Shown here: one piece after another, positions 7,253-15,271 of the stretch | How positions within the stretch are numbered: position 1 is the stretch's first letter | How the letters are laid out: the number at the start of each line of letters is the position of its first letter | NCBI GenBank assembly: GCA_900320185.1 | Contig: ONRD01000011.1 | Span: 1 to 53,755, forward strand | DNA from: an uncultured Bacteroidales bacterium | GTDB lineage: Bacteria > Bacteroidota > Bacteroidia > Bacteroidales > UBA932 | DNA length: 53,755 nt | Direction of reading: 5' to 3' | Program-made: the position numbers and the translations under genes | Notes under the pieces: generated by a model | The model's input: only the letters and a program-made list of their open reading frames with translations | Told to the model about the DNA's origin: nothing | The model's database searches: none

Positions 7253-8853
7253 ATCTTTCCGTTCAATCCCAACACTTCAGAATAAACCCACTGGGTGTAG
7301 GCGCTCTCCCTCAGGGTGTCGCCCCAGCCGACGGGGTACATGCCCTTCCATCTTTCGTTGATGAAAGACTTCAGGTCAGCCCTCGCTTTTGCCGTACATC
7401 CAGACGCTTGCGCCATCCTTCCAGCTGCACGGCAGGCACACAGCTCGCCCTGGCAGGTCCCCATCCCGACGCGTGTCCGGCGACGGAGGTCCACAAGGTT
7501 GTGGACATCCATCCTCTCGATTGCGGCATCTACCTCGGAGACAGGGACTTCCTCGCATTCGCACACAAGGCTCCCGGCATAGTCGTCTTCCGGCGACAGG
7601 GTCGCAGCCCGTGTCCCGACACGTCCCACGACGGCTTTCTGCACGGTAGTCGGCACCTCCCAGATCTTCCTGGCCACCTTCTCGAGTCCTCCGGGCCGCG
7701 AACCGGGCAGCGGAGTGCGGGCGGTGATGCAGTCCGCATTGATCCTGAGCTTGCGGCAGACAGCGTCGGAGGCCATCTGGGCCATCAGGCGGTAGGTCAT
7801 GAGCTTACCTCCGGTGATGGTGATGAAGCCCTTGACCCCGTCGCGCTCCTCATGGTCAAGCAGGACGATCCCACGGCTTATGTTCCTGCCGGAAGGGTCG
7901 TTGTCGGCCGAGACCAGAGGACGCACTCCGGCATAGGCCCGAAGGATCCTGGTGTGGGCAAGTCCGGGGGCAAGCTTGGCTCCCTCGGTGAGGAGGAGGT
8001 CGACTTCCGCAGGGGTCGCAGCCATATTGTCACATTCCTCGTAAGGCACTCTTGTAGAAGTGGTTCCGATGATACACACGGTATCTCCCGGGACCAGGAT
8101 GTCGGCATTGGCCGGCTTCCGGCAGCGGTTGATCACCACATTGTTGACCCGGTGGGCGAAGATGAGGAGAGAACCCTTAGCCGGGAACATCCCGACATTG
8201 ACTCCGGCCATGCCGGCGAGCCTGTGTCCCCATATTCCTCCGGCATTGACGGTCACGGGAGCATAGTACTCCGAGACTTCGCCCGTGCGGTGGTCGAGGA
8301 CCTTCACTCCCCTTACGGTATCGCCGTCCTTGATGAACTCCGTGACTTCGGAGTACACCAGGACCTTGGCTCCGTGGAGCTTGGCGTCCAGCACGTTGGA
8401 AGCGCAGAGGCGGAACGGGTCGACCGACCCGTCGGGCACCTTGACGGCGCCTATGAGCGAAGGATTGACCGAAGGTTCCATCCGGATGGCCTCCTTGGGG
8501 TCGATCACCTCGGCCTTGATGCCGGCTGCCAGGCACGATTTCACGAAAACAGCCTGGTAGTCAAGGTCGTCCTCAGGCAGCGTTATGAAAAGTCCTGAAG
8601 TGTCATCCACGCAGTGGCGTGCGATGTTCTTCAGGATCATGTTCTCCTTTATGCACTCGGCGGCTGATTCCCGGTCGGTCACGGCATAGCGGGCCCCGCT
8701 GTGGAGGAGCCCGTGGTTGCGCCCGGTGGCGCCTGTGGCGATGTCGTGACGTTCAACGAGCAGGACCCTCAGTCCCCGCAGGGCGCAATCCCTGGCCGTT
8801 CCGGCTCCGGTGATGCCGCCGCCGATGATGATCACGTCAAACTCTGCCCTCAT
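7249..8853 (-). CDS. glpA: Anaerobic glycerol-3-phosphate dehydrogenase subunit A
   Basis: GlpA is the FAD-dependent catalytic subunit oxidising sn-glycerol-3-phosphate to dihydroxyacetone phosphate. The ATG at 8853 starts MRAEFDVIIIGGGITGAGTA, with the FAD-binding GGGITGAG at residues 11-18, then GRNHGLLHSGARY typical of GlpA/GlpD. The C-terminus has a BFD-like 2Fe-2S domain with CECEEV and GTCQGELC, present in GlpA but not in aerobic GlpD. A longer reading frame starts upstream, but it would run deep into the preceding lipoprotein gene; the ATG overlapping that stop (ATGA) is the natural start. Length 534 aa, close to the 542 aa of E. coli. No glpK, glpT or glpF is in this window. Confidence 0.95.
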   Translation of the reverse strand: MRAEFDVIIIGGGITGAGTARDCALRGLRVLLVERHDIATGATGRNHGLLHSGARYAVTDRESAAECIKENMILKNIARHCVDDTSGLFITLPEDDLDYQAVFVKSCLAAGIKAEVIDPKEAIRMEPSVNPSLIGAVKVPDGSVDPFRLCASNVLDAKLHGAKVLVYSEVTEFIKDGDTVRGVKVLDHRTGEVSEYYAPVTVNAGGIWGHRLAGMAGVNVGMFPAKGSLLIFAHRVNNVVINRCRKPANADILVPGDTVCIIGTTSTRVPYEECDNMAATPAEVDLLLTEGAKLAPGLAHTRILRAYAGVRPLVSADNDPSGRNISRGIVLLDHEERDGVKGFITITGGKLMTYRLMAQMASDAVCRKLRINADCITARTPLPGSRPGGLEKVARKIWEVPTTVQKAVVGRVGTRAATLSPEDDYAGSLVCECEEVPVSEVDAAIERMDVHNLVDLRRRTRVGMGTCQGELCACRAAGRMAQASGCTAKARADLKSFINERWKGMYPVGWGDTLRESAYTQWVYSEVLGLNGKI

Positions 8854-9806
8854 CTTCCCGAATATTCCTTGATCTTGGTCCTGAGGTGCTTGGAAGGGCT
8901 GACGGGCTCGTCCTTGTCGGAGCGGTCTATCCACTCCAGGGCGAGGTTGTACTGGCCCATCATGAAGCAGCCGAGGGCGACGTTGTAGCAGGCGCATGCC
9001 CGCTTTTCAGCATTGCGGTGGTTCACCAGCTTCATCCACTCGGTGATGGCCTCCTTCCACTTGAAGTTGTAGGCGTACTCGGCACCCTTGTCCCAGGCCT
9101 TCTCGGCTCCGTCGTAATAGATGACGTAGAACTGCTCGGGCTTCCAGGTAGAGAGGAAGGAAGCCGCTGCAAGGCTGCCGGCCTTCATGGCTGACGGGGC
9201 GACGAGGGTCGAGGCTTTCCGGGCGAGTTTCGCCGCATCCTGCCTGCCGTCGCTGTAGATTTCCGCGCTCACCTCCTTGCTTCCCGAATATGCAAGCACC
9301 TTGTCCTCCTTGCCCATCGAGTCATAGACATATATCCTGGTGGTGAAAGGGACAGTCGCCACTGAGACGTAGGAGGAGTCCTTGGGCAGGTTGGTTCCCT
9401 CCACCTTGTTGGCACCAAGGACCTTGGCCTCTCCAAGTTCAGGCTTGTCGATAAAGAAGACAACATCCTTCCCGGTGTCCATCACCAGGTTGACCATGGA
9501 GTCCCTGGACGCATAGTCCGCCCCGGCGGAATAGGGCATCTGGAAAAGCTCCACGAGCTGGTTGCCGCCGAAATAATCTTCTTCCAGGCGGGAGGCGAAG
9601 CCGCTCGCAAGGTAGGAATTGAACTCTGTGTCACGGGAGTCCTTGTCCGTCGTATAAACGACACCGATGGACTTTCCGGCAAGGTAGAGGCCGGACTTGG
9701 AAGGTCCCCTCATCTCAGGCGAGATCACGAATGCCTGCGGGGAACAGGAAGCGAGCACCAGCAATGCCGATGCGATCAGTGTTCCAAGCAATGAAGTTCT
9801 TTTCAT
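8850..9806 (-). CDS. DUF6340-like lipoprotein with C-terminal TPR-like region
   Basis: The product starts MKRTSLLGTLIASALLVLASC, a clear lipoprotein signal with a lipobox ending at Cys21. The middle resembles the Bacteroidales DUF6340 family: a conserved VISPEMRG segment and a beta-rich core. Near residues 265-305 it has helical repeats of TPR character (YNFKWKEAITEW, CYNVALGCFMMGQYNLALEW). I place the start at 9806, 7 bp after the rimO stop, rather than at an in-frame Met 42 bp upstream inside rimO. Its stop overlaps the glpA start as ATGA. Function is unknown; a cell-envelope role is inferred from the lipobox only. The DUF number is from memory of family patterns and is less certain than the lipoprotein call. 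Confidence 0.75.
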   Translation of the reverse strand: MKRTSLLGTLIASALLVLASCSPQAFVISPEMRGPSKSGLYLAGKSIGVVYTTDKDSRDTEFNSYLASGFASRLEEDYFGGNQLVELFQMPYSAGADYASRDSMVNLVMDTGKDVVFFIDKPELGEAKVLGANKVEGTNLPKDSSYVSVATVPFTTRIYVYDSMGKEDKVLAYSGSKEVSAEIYSDGRQDAAKLARKASTLVAPSAMKAGSLAAASFLSTWKPEQFYVIYYDGAEKAWDKGAEYAYNFKWKEAITEWMKLVNHRNAEKRACACYNVALGCFMMGQYNLALEWIDRSDKDEPVSPSKHLRTKIKEYSGR

Positions 9807-9813
9807 GATAGTT

Positions 9814-11115
9814 CTATTTAATGGGCTCTCCGATGAGGTCGTACTCACCGGCGCCGGTGATTTTCACGTCAATGAACCTGCCGCGGAGACTCTCGGGAGC
9901 CACGGAAAGGCCATCCGCGGGCTTGACGAGGACCTCGCCGTCCACGTCCGGGCTTTCGTACATGCTCCTGCAGACCAGGACCCCGTCCGAATAGTCATCG
10001 ACCAGGACCCTTTCTTCGCTGCCGATCCTTGAACGGTTGAAAGCAAGGGATATGCCACTCTGGATTTCCATCAGGGCTTCGAGCCGGCGGTGCTTCTCTT
10101 CCTTGGGCACGCGGTCACGGTAGTTGACAGCTCCGTAGGTCCCTTCCTCGCGGGAATATTCGAAGGCGCCGAGCCTTTCGAAACGGGCCTCGCGCACGAA
10201 GTCCAAGAGCTCTTCGTACTCCTTCGGCCCTTCGCCCGGATGACCAACGATCATGGTGGTCCTCAGGACCACTCCGGGGACCCTTTCACGAAGTTTCCGC
10301 ACCAGTTCCCTGGTCCAGGCCCCGTCTACGTGGCGGCGCATCTTGGATAGTACCTTGTCGGAAATATGCTGAAGGGGGATGTCGAGGTACTTGCAGACCT
10401 TCGGGTTGAAGGCGAGCTGGTCCAGGACGTCTTCCGGGAAGTCCGCCGGATAGGAATAGTGGATCCTTATCCATTCTATCCCGTCGATCTCCGAGAGTTT
10501 GTCGATAAGGCGCGAAAGGGTGCGCCTGCGGTAGAGGTCCAGGCCATAGTAGGTAGTGTCCTGGGCAATCAGTATCAGTTCTTTGACTCCGGCGGCGGCG
10601 AGCTGGCGCGCCTCCTTGACCAGGTCCTCCTCGGGGACGGACCGGTGGGCGCCCCTGATAAGGGGGATGGCGCAATAGGCGCAGCGCCTGTCGCAGCCTT
10701 CGGAGATCTTGAGGTAGGCATATGCGTGGTCGTCGGTCCTGTAGCGTGCGGAAGCCGCGGAGGGCGTGCAGCCAAGGGCTTCCACCACCGGGGCGACGTC
10801 CCTTGCTCCGAACCAGCCGTCCACCTCGGGGATGAGGGCGGGCATCTGGGACATGTAGCGCTGGGACAGGCAGCCCATGACGAAGACCTTCCCTACCTTC
10901 CCTTCGTTCTTCCGTTTCACCGCCGCCAGGACGGCGTTCACCGACTCCTCCTTGGCGTCGAGGATGAAGCCGCAGGTGTTCAGGAGCACGACATCTGCCT
11001 CCTCCCCGCCGTCTTCAGGAAGGATGGTGTACTCCTCCCCTACCTGCGAGAGCAGATGTTCGGTGTCGACCGTGTTCTTCGAGCACCCGAGGGTGATAGC
11101 CTGCAACGTCTTCAT
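9814..11115 (-). CDS. rimO: Ribosomal protein uS12 methylthiotransferase
   Basis: RimO is a radical-SAM enzyme that adds a methylthio group to an aspartate of ribosomal protein S12. The N-terminal domain has TLGCSKNTVDTEHLL with the first cluster cysteine at residue 11. The radical-SAM motif CDRRCAYC lies near residue 140, followed by RGAHRSVPEEDLV. The product ends in a TRAM domain (RVLVDDYSDGVLVCRSMYE onward). The sequence DVVLLNTCGFILDAKEES holds another cluster cysteine. SKNTVDTE and FGARD-type context favour RimO over MiaB. Length 433 aa is typical. It lies 43 bp after DUF5606 and 7 bp before the lipoprotein gene in the same direction. Confidence 0.95.
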   Translation of the reverse strand: MKTLQAITLGCSKNTVDTEHLLSQVGEEYTILPEDGGEEADVVLLNTCGFILDAKEESVNAVLAAVKRKNEGKVGKVFVMGCLSQRYMSQMPALIPEVDGWFGARDVAPVVEALGCTPSAASARYRTDDHAYAYLKISEGCDRRCAYCAIPLIRGAHRSVPEEDLVKEARQLAAAGVKELILIAQDTTYYGLDLYRRRTLSRLIDKLSEIDGIEWIRIHYSYPADFPEDVLDQLAFNPKVCKYLDIPLQHISDKVLSKMRRHVDGAWTRELVRKLRERVPGVVLRTTMIVGHPGEGPKEYEELLDFVREARFERLGAFEYSREEGTYGAVNYRDRVPKEEKHRRLEALMEIQSGISLAFNRSRIGSEERVLVDDYSDGVLVCRSMYESPDVDGEVLVKPADGLSVAPESLRGRFIDVKITGAGEYDLIGEPIK

Positions 11116-11158
11116 ATTCCCGGAACTTCAAGGAGTTGTCCTGGACCTGGGGGAACTG

Positions 11159-11626
11159 CTACGCGTTGGCGGCGTCCCCGCCTTCAGGTGCTTCCTCCCC
11201 GGCTTCCCCGGCGCCTTCGCCTTCCTCTTCAGGATCGACAAAGTCGAGGGTGGCATTGGCCTTGAGGTCGTTGTACCAATCGACGACCTTCTTCATGTGG
11301 GAGACATAGAAACGGGTGTCGTCGTAGTTGGGGACGGCCTTTGCGAAAAGGTCCTTCAAGGCTTCGGGAGCGGCCTTCGAGTCCGGGGCCTTCTCCTCTC
11401 CGAGAACCTCCTTGAGCTTGAGGAAGACTTCGCGGAGCTTCATCTCGCCTTCCTCGGTGAAGATCGAGATGTCCTCAAGGGTCGTGATCCTGCTGCGGAC
11501 GTCGGCGACCATGCGCTTGCCGGTCTGGAGCGATTCCACGACGGCGCCGCTGCGCGCCTGGGCGAGATAGCGGAACAGTCCGTGCTGTCCCGAGATTGAA
11601 AGGATTTTTGTAAGGTCTGTTTTCAT
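11159..11626 (-). CDS. DUF5606 family protein
   Basis: A 155-residue soluble protein without signal or membrane segments. The N-terminus (MKTDLTKILSISGQHGLFRY, then ARSGAVVESLQTGKR) matches the Bacteroidales DUF5606 family, which has an SH3-like start and a helical middle. Function is unknown. The last ~25 residues are an acidic Gly/Glu/Ala-rich low-complexity tail, one of several in this window. It lies between coaE (25 bp) and rimO (43 bp) and is probably co-transcribed with them. Confidence 0.85.
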   Translation of the reverse strand: MKTDLTKILSISGQHGLFRYLAQARSGAVVESLQTGKRMVADVRSRITTLEDISIFTEEGEMKLREVFLKLKEVLGEEKAPDSKAAPEALKDLFAKAVPNYDDTRFYVSHMKKVVDWYNDLKANATLDFVDPEEEGEGAGEAGEEAPEGGDAANA

Positions 11627-11651
11627 ATCGATTGTTTTTTTGGATTATCTT

Positions 11652-12275
11652 CTATAGCCTCAAGGCCCCGAACACGGCGGTTACTTCGGATTCCAGGTCC
11701 TCCAGGGAGCCGTCATTGCGGAGGATGGCATCCACCCTGGAGATGTCGAACCGCTGGACAGCCATCCTGGCTATCACCTTGTCGGCGCTGGCGCCGTCCC
11801 TGCTGCAGGCCCTGCTGAGCCGGATGTTGAGCGGGGCATCGACCAGGACAACCTTGTCCACGACGGACAGGAACATCGGTTTCTCGAGGATGATCGCCGA
11901 CTCTATCACACTGAAAGGCTCCTTCCCGAAGAAGGCGGCCGACGGGCCCTCGCCCTCGAACCTTGAGAGTTGCATAGCCCTCCATCGCTGGAAGTCCTTC
12001 ATGACGGCCGGATGGACGATTCCTTCAAGTACGGTCAGTTTCTCCGGGGAGGAAAAGACCAGCGAGGCCAGTTTCTCCTTGTCAAGAGAGCCGCCGGCAT
12101 TGCGGATCCCTATTCCGAAAGCCTCCTCGATGGAATCCAGGAGCGTGTCATCGGCATCGTAGAGCCGCTTGGCCGCATGGTCCGAGTCATAGACCGGGAT
12201 GCCGCGCCTGGAAAGCATGCGGCATACCTCGGTCTTTCCGCTCCCGATACCTCCAGTGACAGCCACGCACTTCAT
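11652..12275 (-). CDS. coaE: Dephospho-CoA kinase
   Basis: CoaE phosphorylates the 3'-hydroxyl of dephospho-CoA in the last step of coenzyme A synthesis. The start MKCVAVTGGIGSGKTEVCRM carries the P-loop GGIGSGKT at residues 8-15, followed by YDSDHAAKRLYD, the conserved substrate-binding DxD region. The LVDAPLNIRLSRACSRDG segment is the lid region. I chose the ATG at 12275, which overlaps the ybbR stop as ATGA; an in-frame Met 21 bp upstream is less likely. Length 207 aa is typical. Confidence 0.95.
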   Translation of the reverse strand: MKCVAVTGGIGSGKTEVCRMLSRRGIPVYDSDHAAKRLYDADDTLLDSIEEAFGIGIRNAGGSLDKEKLASLVFSSPEKLTVLEGIVHPAVMKDFQRWRAMQLSRFEGEGPSAAFFGKEPFSVIESAIILEKPMFLSVVDKVVLVDAPLNIRLSRACSRDGASADKVIARMAVQRFDISRVDAILRNDGSLEDLESEVTAVFGALRL

Positions 12276-13252
12276 TGCTTTCCCTCCTCTACGCATTCAA
12301 AGACTTCGGGGACGATCCTGAAGTCGATCACGCCCTCCGGGATGCCCGTGTTCCTCGGGACGCACTTCCCTCCGCGGGAACCTTCGAAATCCTTGTAGTC
12401 TATGTAGAAATTGATCCCGTCGGTAAGGTTGCTCGTAAGGGGGAAGGCGCACCTGTAAGTGATCTTCGCCATCGAGGGGAAGATGGATATCTTCTTCCCT
12501 GCTGGAGCGTTCCGCATGGTGACCATCTGCTCGGTCTCGAGCTCCACGTAACGGGTTACATCAAGGGAATAGTTCACTTCGGTGTCGGACATCCTCACAC
12601 CGGCCACAGGCTCGATCTTCACGATGCCGTGGGCGCTGGAGTGGAGCTTGTAGAGCTCAAGGGTGCGGGTAACCACCCGGTCCACCTTCTCAAGCCTGAA
12701 GGGCTCGCCGTACACGGTCACCGAATCCGGCTGGAGACGGATCTCGCCCATCGCGGTGTACTGCGGCTTGAACGAGACCAGGGACATCGCCTGGACCGGG
12801 ACTTTCTTGCAGTTCTCGTAAGGGAAACGGAACTGCACCGTGTTGGAAAGGAATGATTCGAGCCTCACGTCGTCGCCGTAGAGCTGGGACACATAGTTGC
12901 CCAGTTCCGCAGCGGTTATGTAGAAGATCTCACCTTCCCTGAGATGCAGGTCCTTAGGGTCGAAGAGGATGCGGACAGCCTCGCGTCTGTTCTGGTGACG
13001 GTTCCTGAAGAGCTTGAAACCGGAGGTGCGGCAGCGGGCCGAGATGGTGCTCGAGTTGGCGGACACGTTGGAATGGCCGTCGATGTTGCTCTCGGCGACA
13101 ACGGCCACCGCCATGGTGCCGGAATAGTCCTGGGAGAGGTTATGGATGAACCATATTCCCGCAGCGAGCAGCAGGGACATCAGGAAAACCACGATGTCCC
13201 TTCCGCTGAGGTCTTTCTTTCCCAGCAATGCCCGCAGCCTTTCCTTCCACAT
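12272..13252 (-). CDS. YbbR-like domain protein
   Basis: A 326-residue protein with one N-terminal membrane helix (DIVVFLMSLLLAAGIWFIHN, about residues 19-38) and an extracytoplasmic beta-rich region of YbbR-like repeats. The PDSVTVYGEPFRLEKVDRV segment is the family signature. In Firmicutes the related CdaR regulates the diadenylate cyclase; here no cdaA is adjacent, so that role is not supported. The placement nusB-yajC-ybbR-coaE is a conserved Bacteroidales arrangement. It begins 22 bp after yajC and overlaps coaE by 4 bp. Confidence 0.88.
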   Translation of the reverse strand: MWKERLRALLGKKDLSGRDIVVFLMSLLLAAGIWFIHNLSQDYSGTMAVAVVAESNIDGHSNVSANSSTISARCRTSGFKLFRNRHQNRREAVRILFDPKDLHLREGEIFYITAAELGNYVSQLYGDDVRLESFLSNTVQFRFPYENCKKVPVQAMSLVSFKPQYTAMGEIRLQPDSVTVYGEPFRLEKVDRVVTRTLELYKLHSSAHGIVKIEPVAGVRMSDTEVNYSLDVTRYVELETEQMVTMRNAPAGKKISIFPSMAKITYRCAFPLTSNLTDGINFYIDYKDFEGSRGGKCVPRNTGIPEGVIDFRIVPEVFECVEEGKQ

Positions 13253-13274
13253 GTCCGGGAGGGTCTTGGGGGAA

Positions 13275-13613
13275 CTACTGCTGGGCAGGGGTGTCCTGGG
13301 TGTAGTCCCTCACGAGGGAATTCTTGTCCACCCGGAGCTTGACCTCGCCGTCGACCTTGATGATGACGGTCCTGTCGGCGACTTCAGCCACAGTGCCGTA
13401 GATGCCGCCGGCGGTCACCACCTTGTCGCCCTTCTTGAGGGACTCGCGGAAAGCCTGGAGCTCCTTCTGCTGCTTGCGCTGCGGACGGATCATGAAAGCC
13501 CACATGATCACGAACATCAGGACGATCATGATGATGAAGGACATGCTGCCGCCGGCAGCTCCCTGCTGGCCGGTTGCGCCGCCCTGCAGCAAAGTGATGT
13601 AGAGTGTATTCAT
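13275..13613 (-). CDS. yajC: Preprotein translocase accessory subunit YajC
   Basis: YajC is the small membrane partner of SecDF in protein export. The 112-aa product has a short periplasmic Gly/Ala-rich start (QGGATGQQGAAGGS), one membrane helix (MSFIIMIVLMFVIMWAFMI), the family motif IRPQRKQQKELQAF and a small beta domain with GDKVVTAGGIYGTV. I prefer the Met at 13613 to the one 12 bp upstream, since family members start directly before the helix. It lies 85 bp after nusB, a gap that contains a possible internal promoter. Confidence 0.93.
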   Translation of the reverse strand: MNTLYITLLQGGATGQQGAAGGSMSFIIMIVLMFVIMWAFMIRPQRKQQKELQAFRESLKKGDKVVTAGGIYGTVAEVADRTVIIKVDGEVKLRVDKNSLVRDYTQDTPAQQ

Positions 13614-13693
13614 TGTTTCTGTCATTAAATTGGTTGCGTTGTCTTATGCCCGGCAGGACGTCCCCTGGAGGGGCGCCATGCACTTGCAATCTT

Positions 13694-13701
13694 CAAATTT
13701 A
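13694..13701 (-). promoter_or_regulatory. Possible internal promoter -7 element before yajC
   Basis: Reverse-strand TAAATTTG overlaps the nusB stop codon and precedes yajC by about 80 bp. It would let yajC-ybbR-coaE and the genes beyond be expressed apart from nusB. No -33 TTTG at the expected distance. Confidence 0.4.
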
Positions 13702-14667
13702 GTCAATAATTTCGGTTTTGACAATTTCACCTTCCCCGATCAGTTTCTTGACCAGGCGGTCAAGGATGCCGTTCACGAAGGAGCGGCTCTTCGGGGTACT
13801 GTAGAACTTGGAGATTTCAACATATTCGTTGATCGTCACCTTGAGCGGCATGTCCGGGAAGGCTTTGGCCTCTGCGAGTCCCATGACTATCAGCACGATG
13901 TCCGTAACGAAAAGGCGGTCGACGTCCCACTGCGAGGTACTGTCGGCGACGAGCGCGGAGTACTTCCCGTAGCAGGAATATGCGGTACGGAGCAGCCTGG
14001 TGACGAACTGCCTGTCCGAATCGTCGGGCTTGCGCGAACGGCTGCGCGAAGGCATCTGGCTCTTGAAAAGAGGAGGAAGCTCCCACCTCTGCCCGAGGGC
14101 GATGTCGCGCAGGGTGTCGCAGCACGCGGTGAGGGAGTACTCGAGGTCGTCGTTCCACCAGATGGAAAGGTCCTCGAGGATGGACTCCAGGGCTTCGTTG
14201 CCGGAGAACTCTTCCTCGAACATGCGGGTGAAAAGCTTCACGTCTTCCCTTAGCGAACGTTCGGGCGAGGACATGTACTCCTTGTACCAGTCCTTCGAGC
14301 AGACCGATTCGTAGAGGCTGCGCAGGAAGGCGTCGTACTGCTCCCAGTCCAGTTTCCTCTTCCCGAAGGCCTTCTGGAAATCAGGGTCCTGGTCCAGGAG
14401 GGGCGCAAGGGAGTTCTCCACGAACTTCATGTTCGGATTCCTTTCCTCCTCGGTGGGGTTGAACTTGTTGCGGGCGTCTTCAGTACGCCTGGCAGCCTCG
14501 CCGGTAATGGCCGGGATGACCCCGAGAAGGAATATGTACAGGGTCCTGGTCGCCTCCATGGAGGTTTCCAGGCAGGATTCCGCCTCCTGAAGTGTCATCG
14601 AAGGGTTTTCGGCGTAGCTGTAAAGCACCTTGAACGCCTTTATCCTGAGGATTCGTCTGTTGAGCAT
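13699..14667 (-). CDS. nusB: Transcription antitermination factor NusB (long Bacteroidetes form)
   Basis: NusB binds boxA RNA with ribosomal protein S10 and supports antitermination on rRNA operons. The N-terminus MLNRRILRIKAFKVLYSY and the C-terminal half (DRLFVTDIVLIVMGLAEA, then VTINEYVEISKFYSTPKS, SFVNGILDRL) carry the NusB fold, the latter with the conserved helix ending FVNGILD. At 322 aa it is more than twice the E. coli length because of an inserted helical middle region, usual in Bacteroidota. The start at 14667 was chosen over an in-frame Met 36 bp upstream, which would place the start upstream of the likely transcription start. First gene of the minus-strand run. Confidence 0.93.
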   Translation of the reverse strand: MLNRRILRIKAFKVLYSYAENPSMTLQEAESCLETSMEATRTLYIFLLGVIPAITGEAARRTEDARNKFNPTEEERNPNMKFVENSLAPLLDQDPDFQKAFGKRKLDWEQYDAFLRSLYESVCSKDWYKEYMSSPERSLREDVKLFTRMFEEEFSGNEALESILEDLSIWWNDDLEYSLTACCDTLRDIALGQRWELPPLFKSQMPSRSRSRKPDDSDRQFVTRLLRTAYSCYGKYSALVADSTSQWDVDRLFVTDIVLIVMGLAEAKAFPDMPLKVTINEYVEISKFYSTPKSRSFVNGILDRLVKKLIGEGEIVKTEIID

Positions 14668-14689
14668 GTCTCCAAAGTAAAAATTTATG

Positions 14690-14697
14690 CAAAGATA
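14690..14697 (-). promoter_or_regulatory. -7 promoter element for the nusB operon
   Basis: Reverse-strand TATCTTTG, about 23 bp before the nusB ATG, matches TAnnTTTG exactly. It lies back to back with the DUF3276 promoter at 14720-14727. Confidence 0.6.
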
Positions 14698-14719
14698 ACA
14701 CACTATTTCAGATTTTTCT

Positions 14720-14727
14720 TACATTTG
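14720..14727 (+). promoter_or_regulatory. -7 promoter element for the DUF3276 gene
   Basis: TACATTTG matches TAnnTTTG and ends 24 bp before the ATG at 14752. Confidence 0.6.
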
Positions 14728-14751
14728 TGTGTCAACAAAAATCAGCGTAAG

Positions 14752-15126
14752 ATGTACAAAGACGATTTCGAGCGGCAGGACTTCGCTGACCGCAACCAGG
14801 AGGACGTCTGGTCCAAGCCGGTGAGGGCCGGGAAGAGGACCTATTTCTTCGACGTCAAGACGACCAAGGGCAACAACGACTACTACCTGACAATAACCGA
14901 AAGCAAGCGCCGGCAGGAGGCCGACGGTTCATTCTCATTCGACAAGCACAAGATCTTCCTCTACAAGGAAGATTTCGACAAGTTCAGGGACGGCCTCGAG
15001 GAAGTCATCAAGTACATGAGGGACAATCTCCTGAAAGACATCCCCGAACGCACATTCGAAGCCAGGAAGCCCGAAGGGCAGGAAGACGGCGGCGGTTTCT
15101 CGGACGTCGACTTCGACAAACTTTAG
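14752..15126 (+). CDS. DUF3276 (PUR-alpha-like) nucleic-acid-binding protein
   Basis: A 124-residue soluble protein of the DUF3276/PUR family (PF11680), which folds as a Whirly-type single-stranded nucleic-acid-binding unit. Visible features are the paired beta segments KRTYFFDVKTTKGNNDYYL and ITESKRR, then HKIFLYKEDFDKF and an amphipathic helix GLEEVIKYMRDNL. The acidic tail GFSDVDFDKL is usual. A TTG start 27 bp upstream overlaps the promoter, so ATG 14752 is preferred. It is monocistronic: own promoter, then a strong terminator at 15154-15186. Related proteins in Bacteroidota and spirochaetes bind RNA or DNA and modulate expression; its exact targets are unknown. Confidence 0.93.
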   Translation: MYKDDFERQDFADRNQEDVWSKPVRAGKRTYFFDVKTTKGNNDYYLTITESKRRQEADGSFSFDKHKIFLYKEDFDKFRDGLEEVIKYMRDNLLKDIPERTFEARKPEGQEDGGGFSDVDFDKL

Positions 15127-15153
15127 TTTTTTGGCAAATTCAGTTGGAAAAAT

Positions 15154-15186
15154 GTCCTTCCGCAGGTGCGGGAGGACTTATTTTTT
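15154..15186 (+). terminator. Intrinsic terminator after the DUF3276 gene
   Basis: GTCCTTCCGCA (15154-15164) pairs with TGCGGGAGGAC (15167-15177) through an 11-bp stem with one G-T pair, followed by TTATTTTTT. Confidence 0.9.
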
Positions 15187-15201
15187 GTGCTTTATGGTTT
15201 T

Positions 15202-15209
15202 TATCTTTA
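15202..15209 (+). promoter_or_regulatory. Possible -7 element for the Gfo/DUF1080/TIM operon
   Basis: TATCTTTA differs from TAnnTTTG at the last base and lies 62 bp before the ATG at 15272. It is the best candidate between the terminator and the gene. Confidence 0.35.
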
Positions 15210-15271
15210 TATTAGTAGCTTGAATTAGAATGGCAGACAAAACTGAACGTTCAACACATAAACACTAAGCA

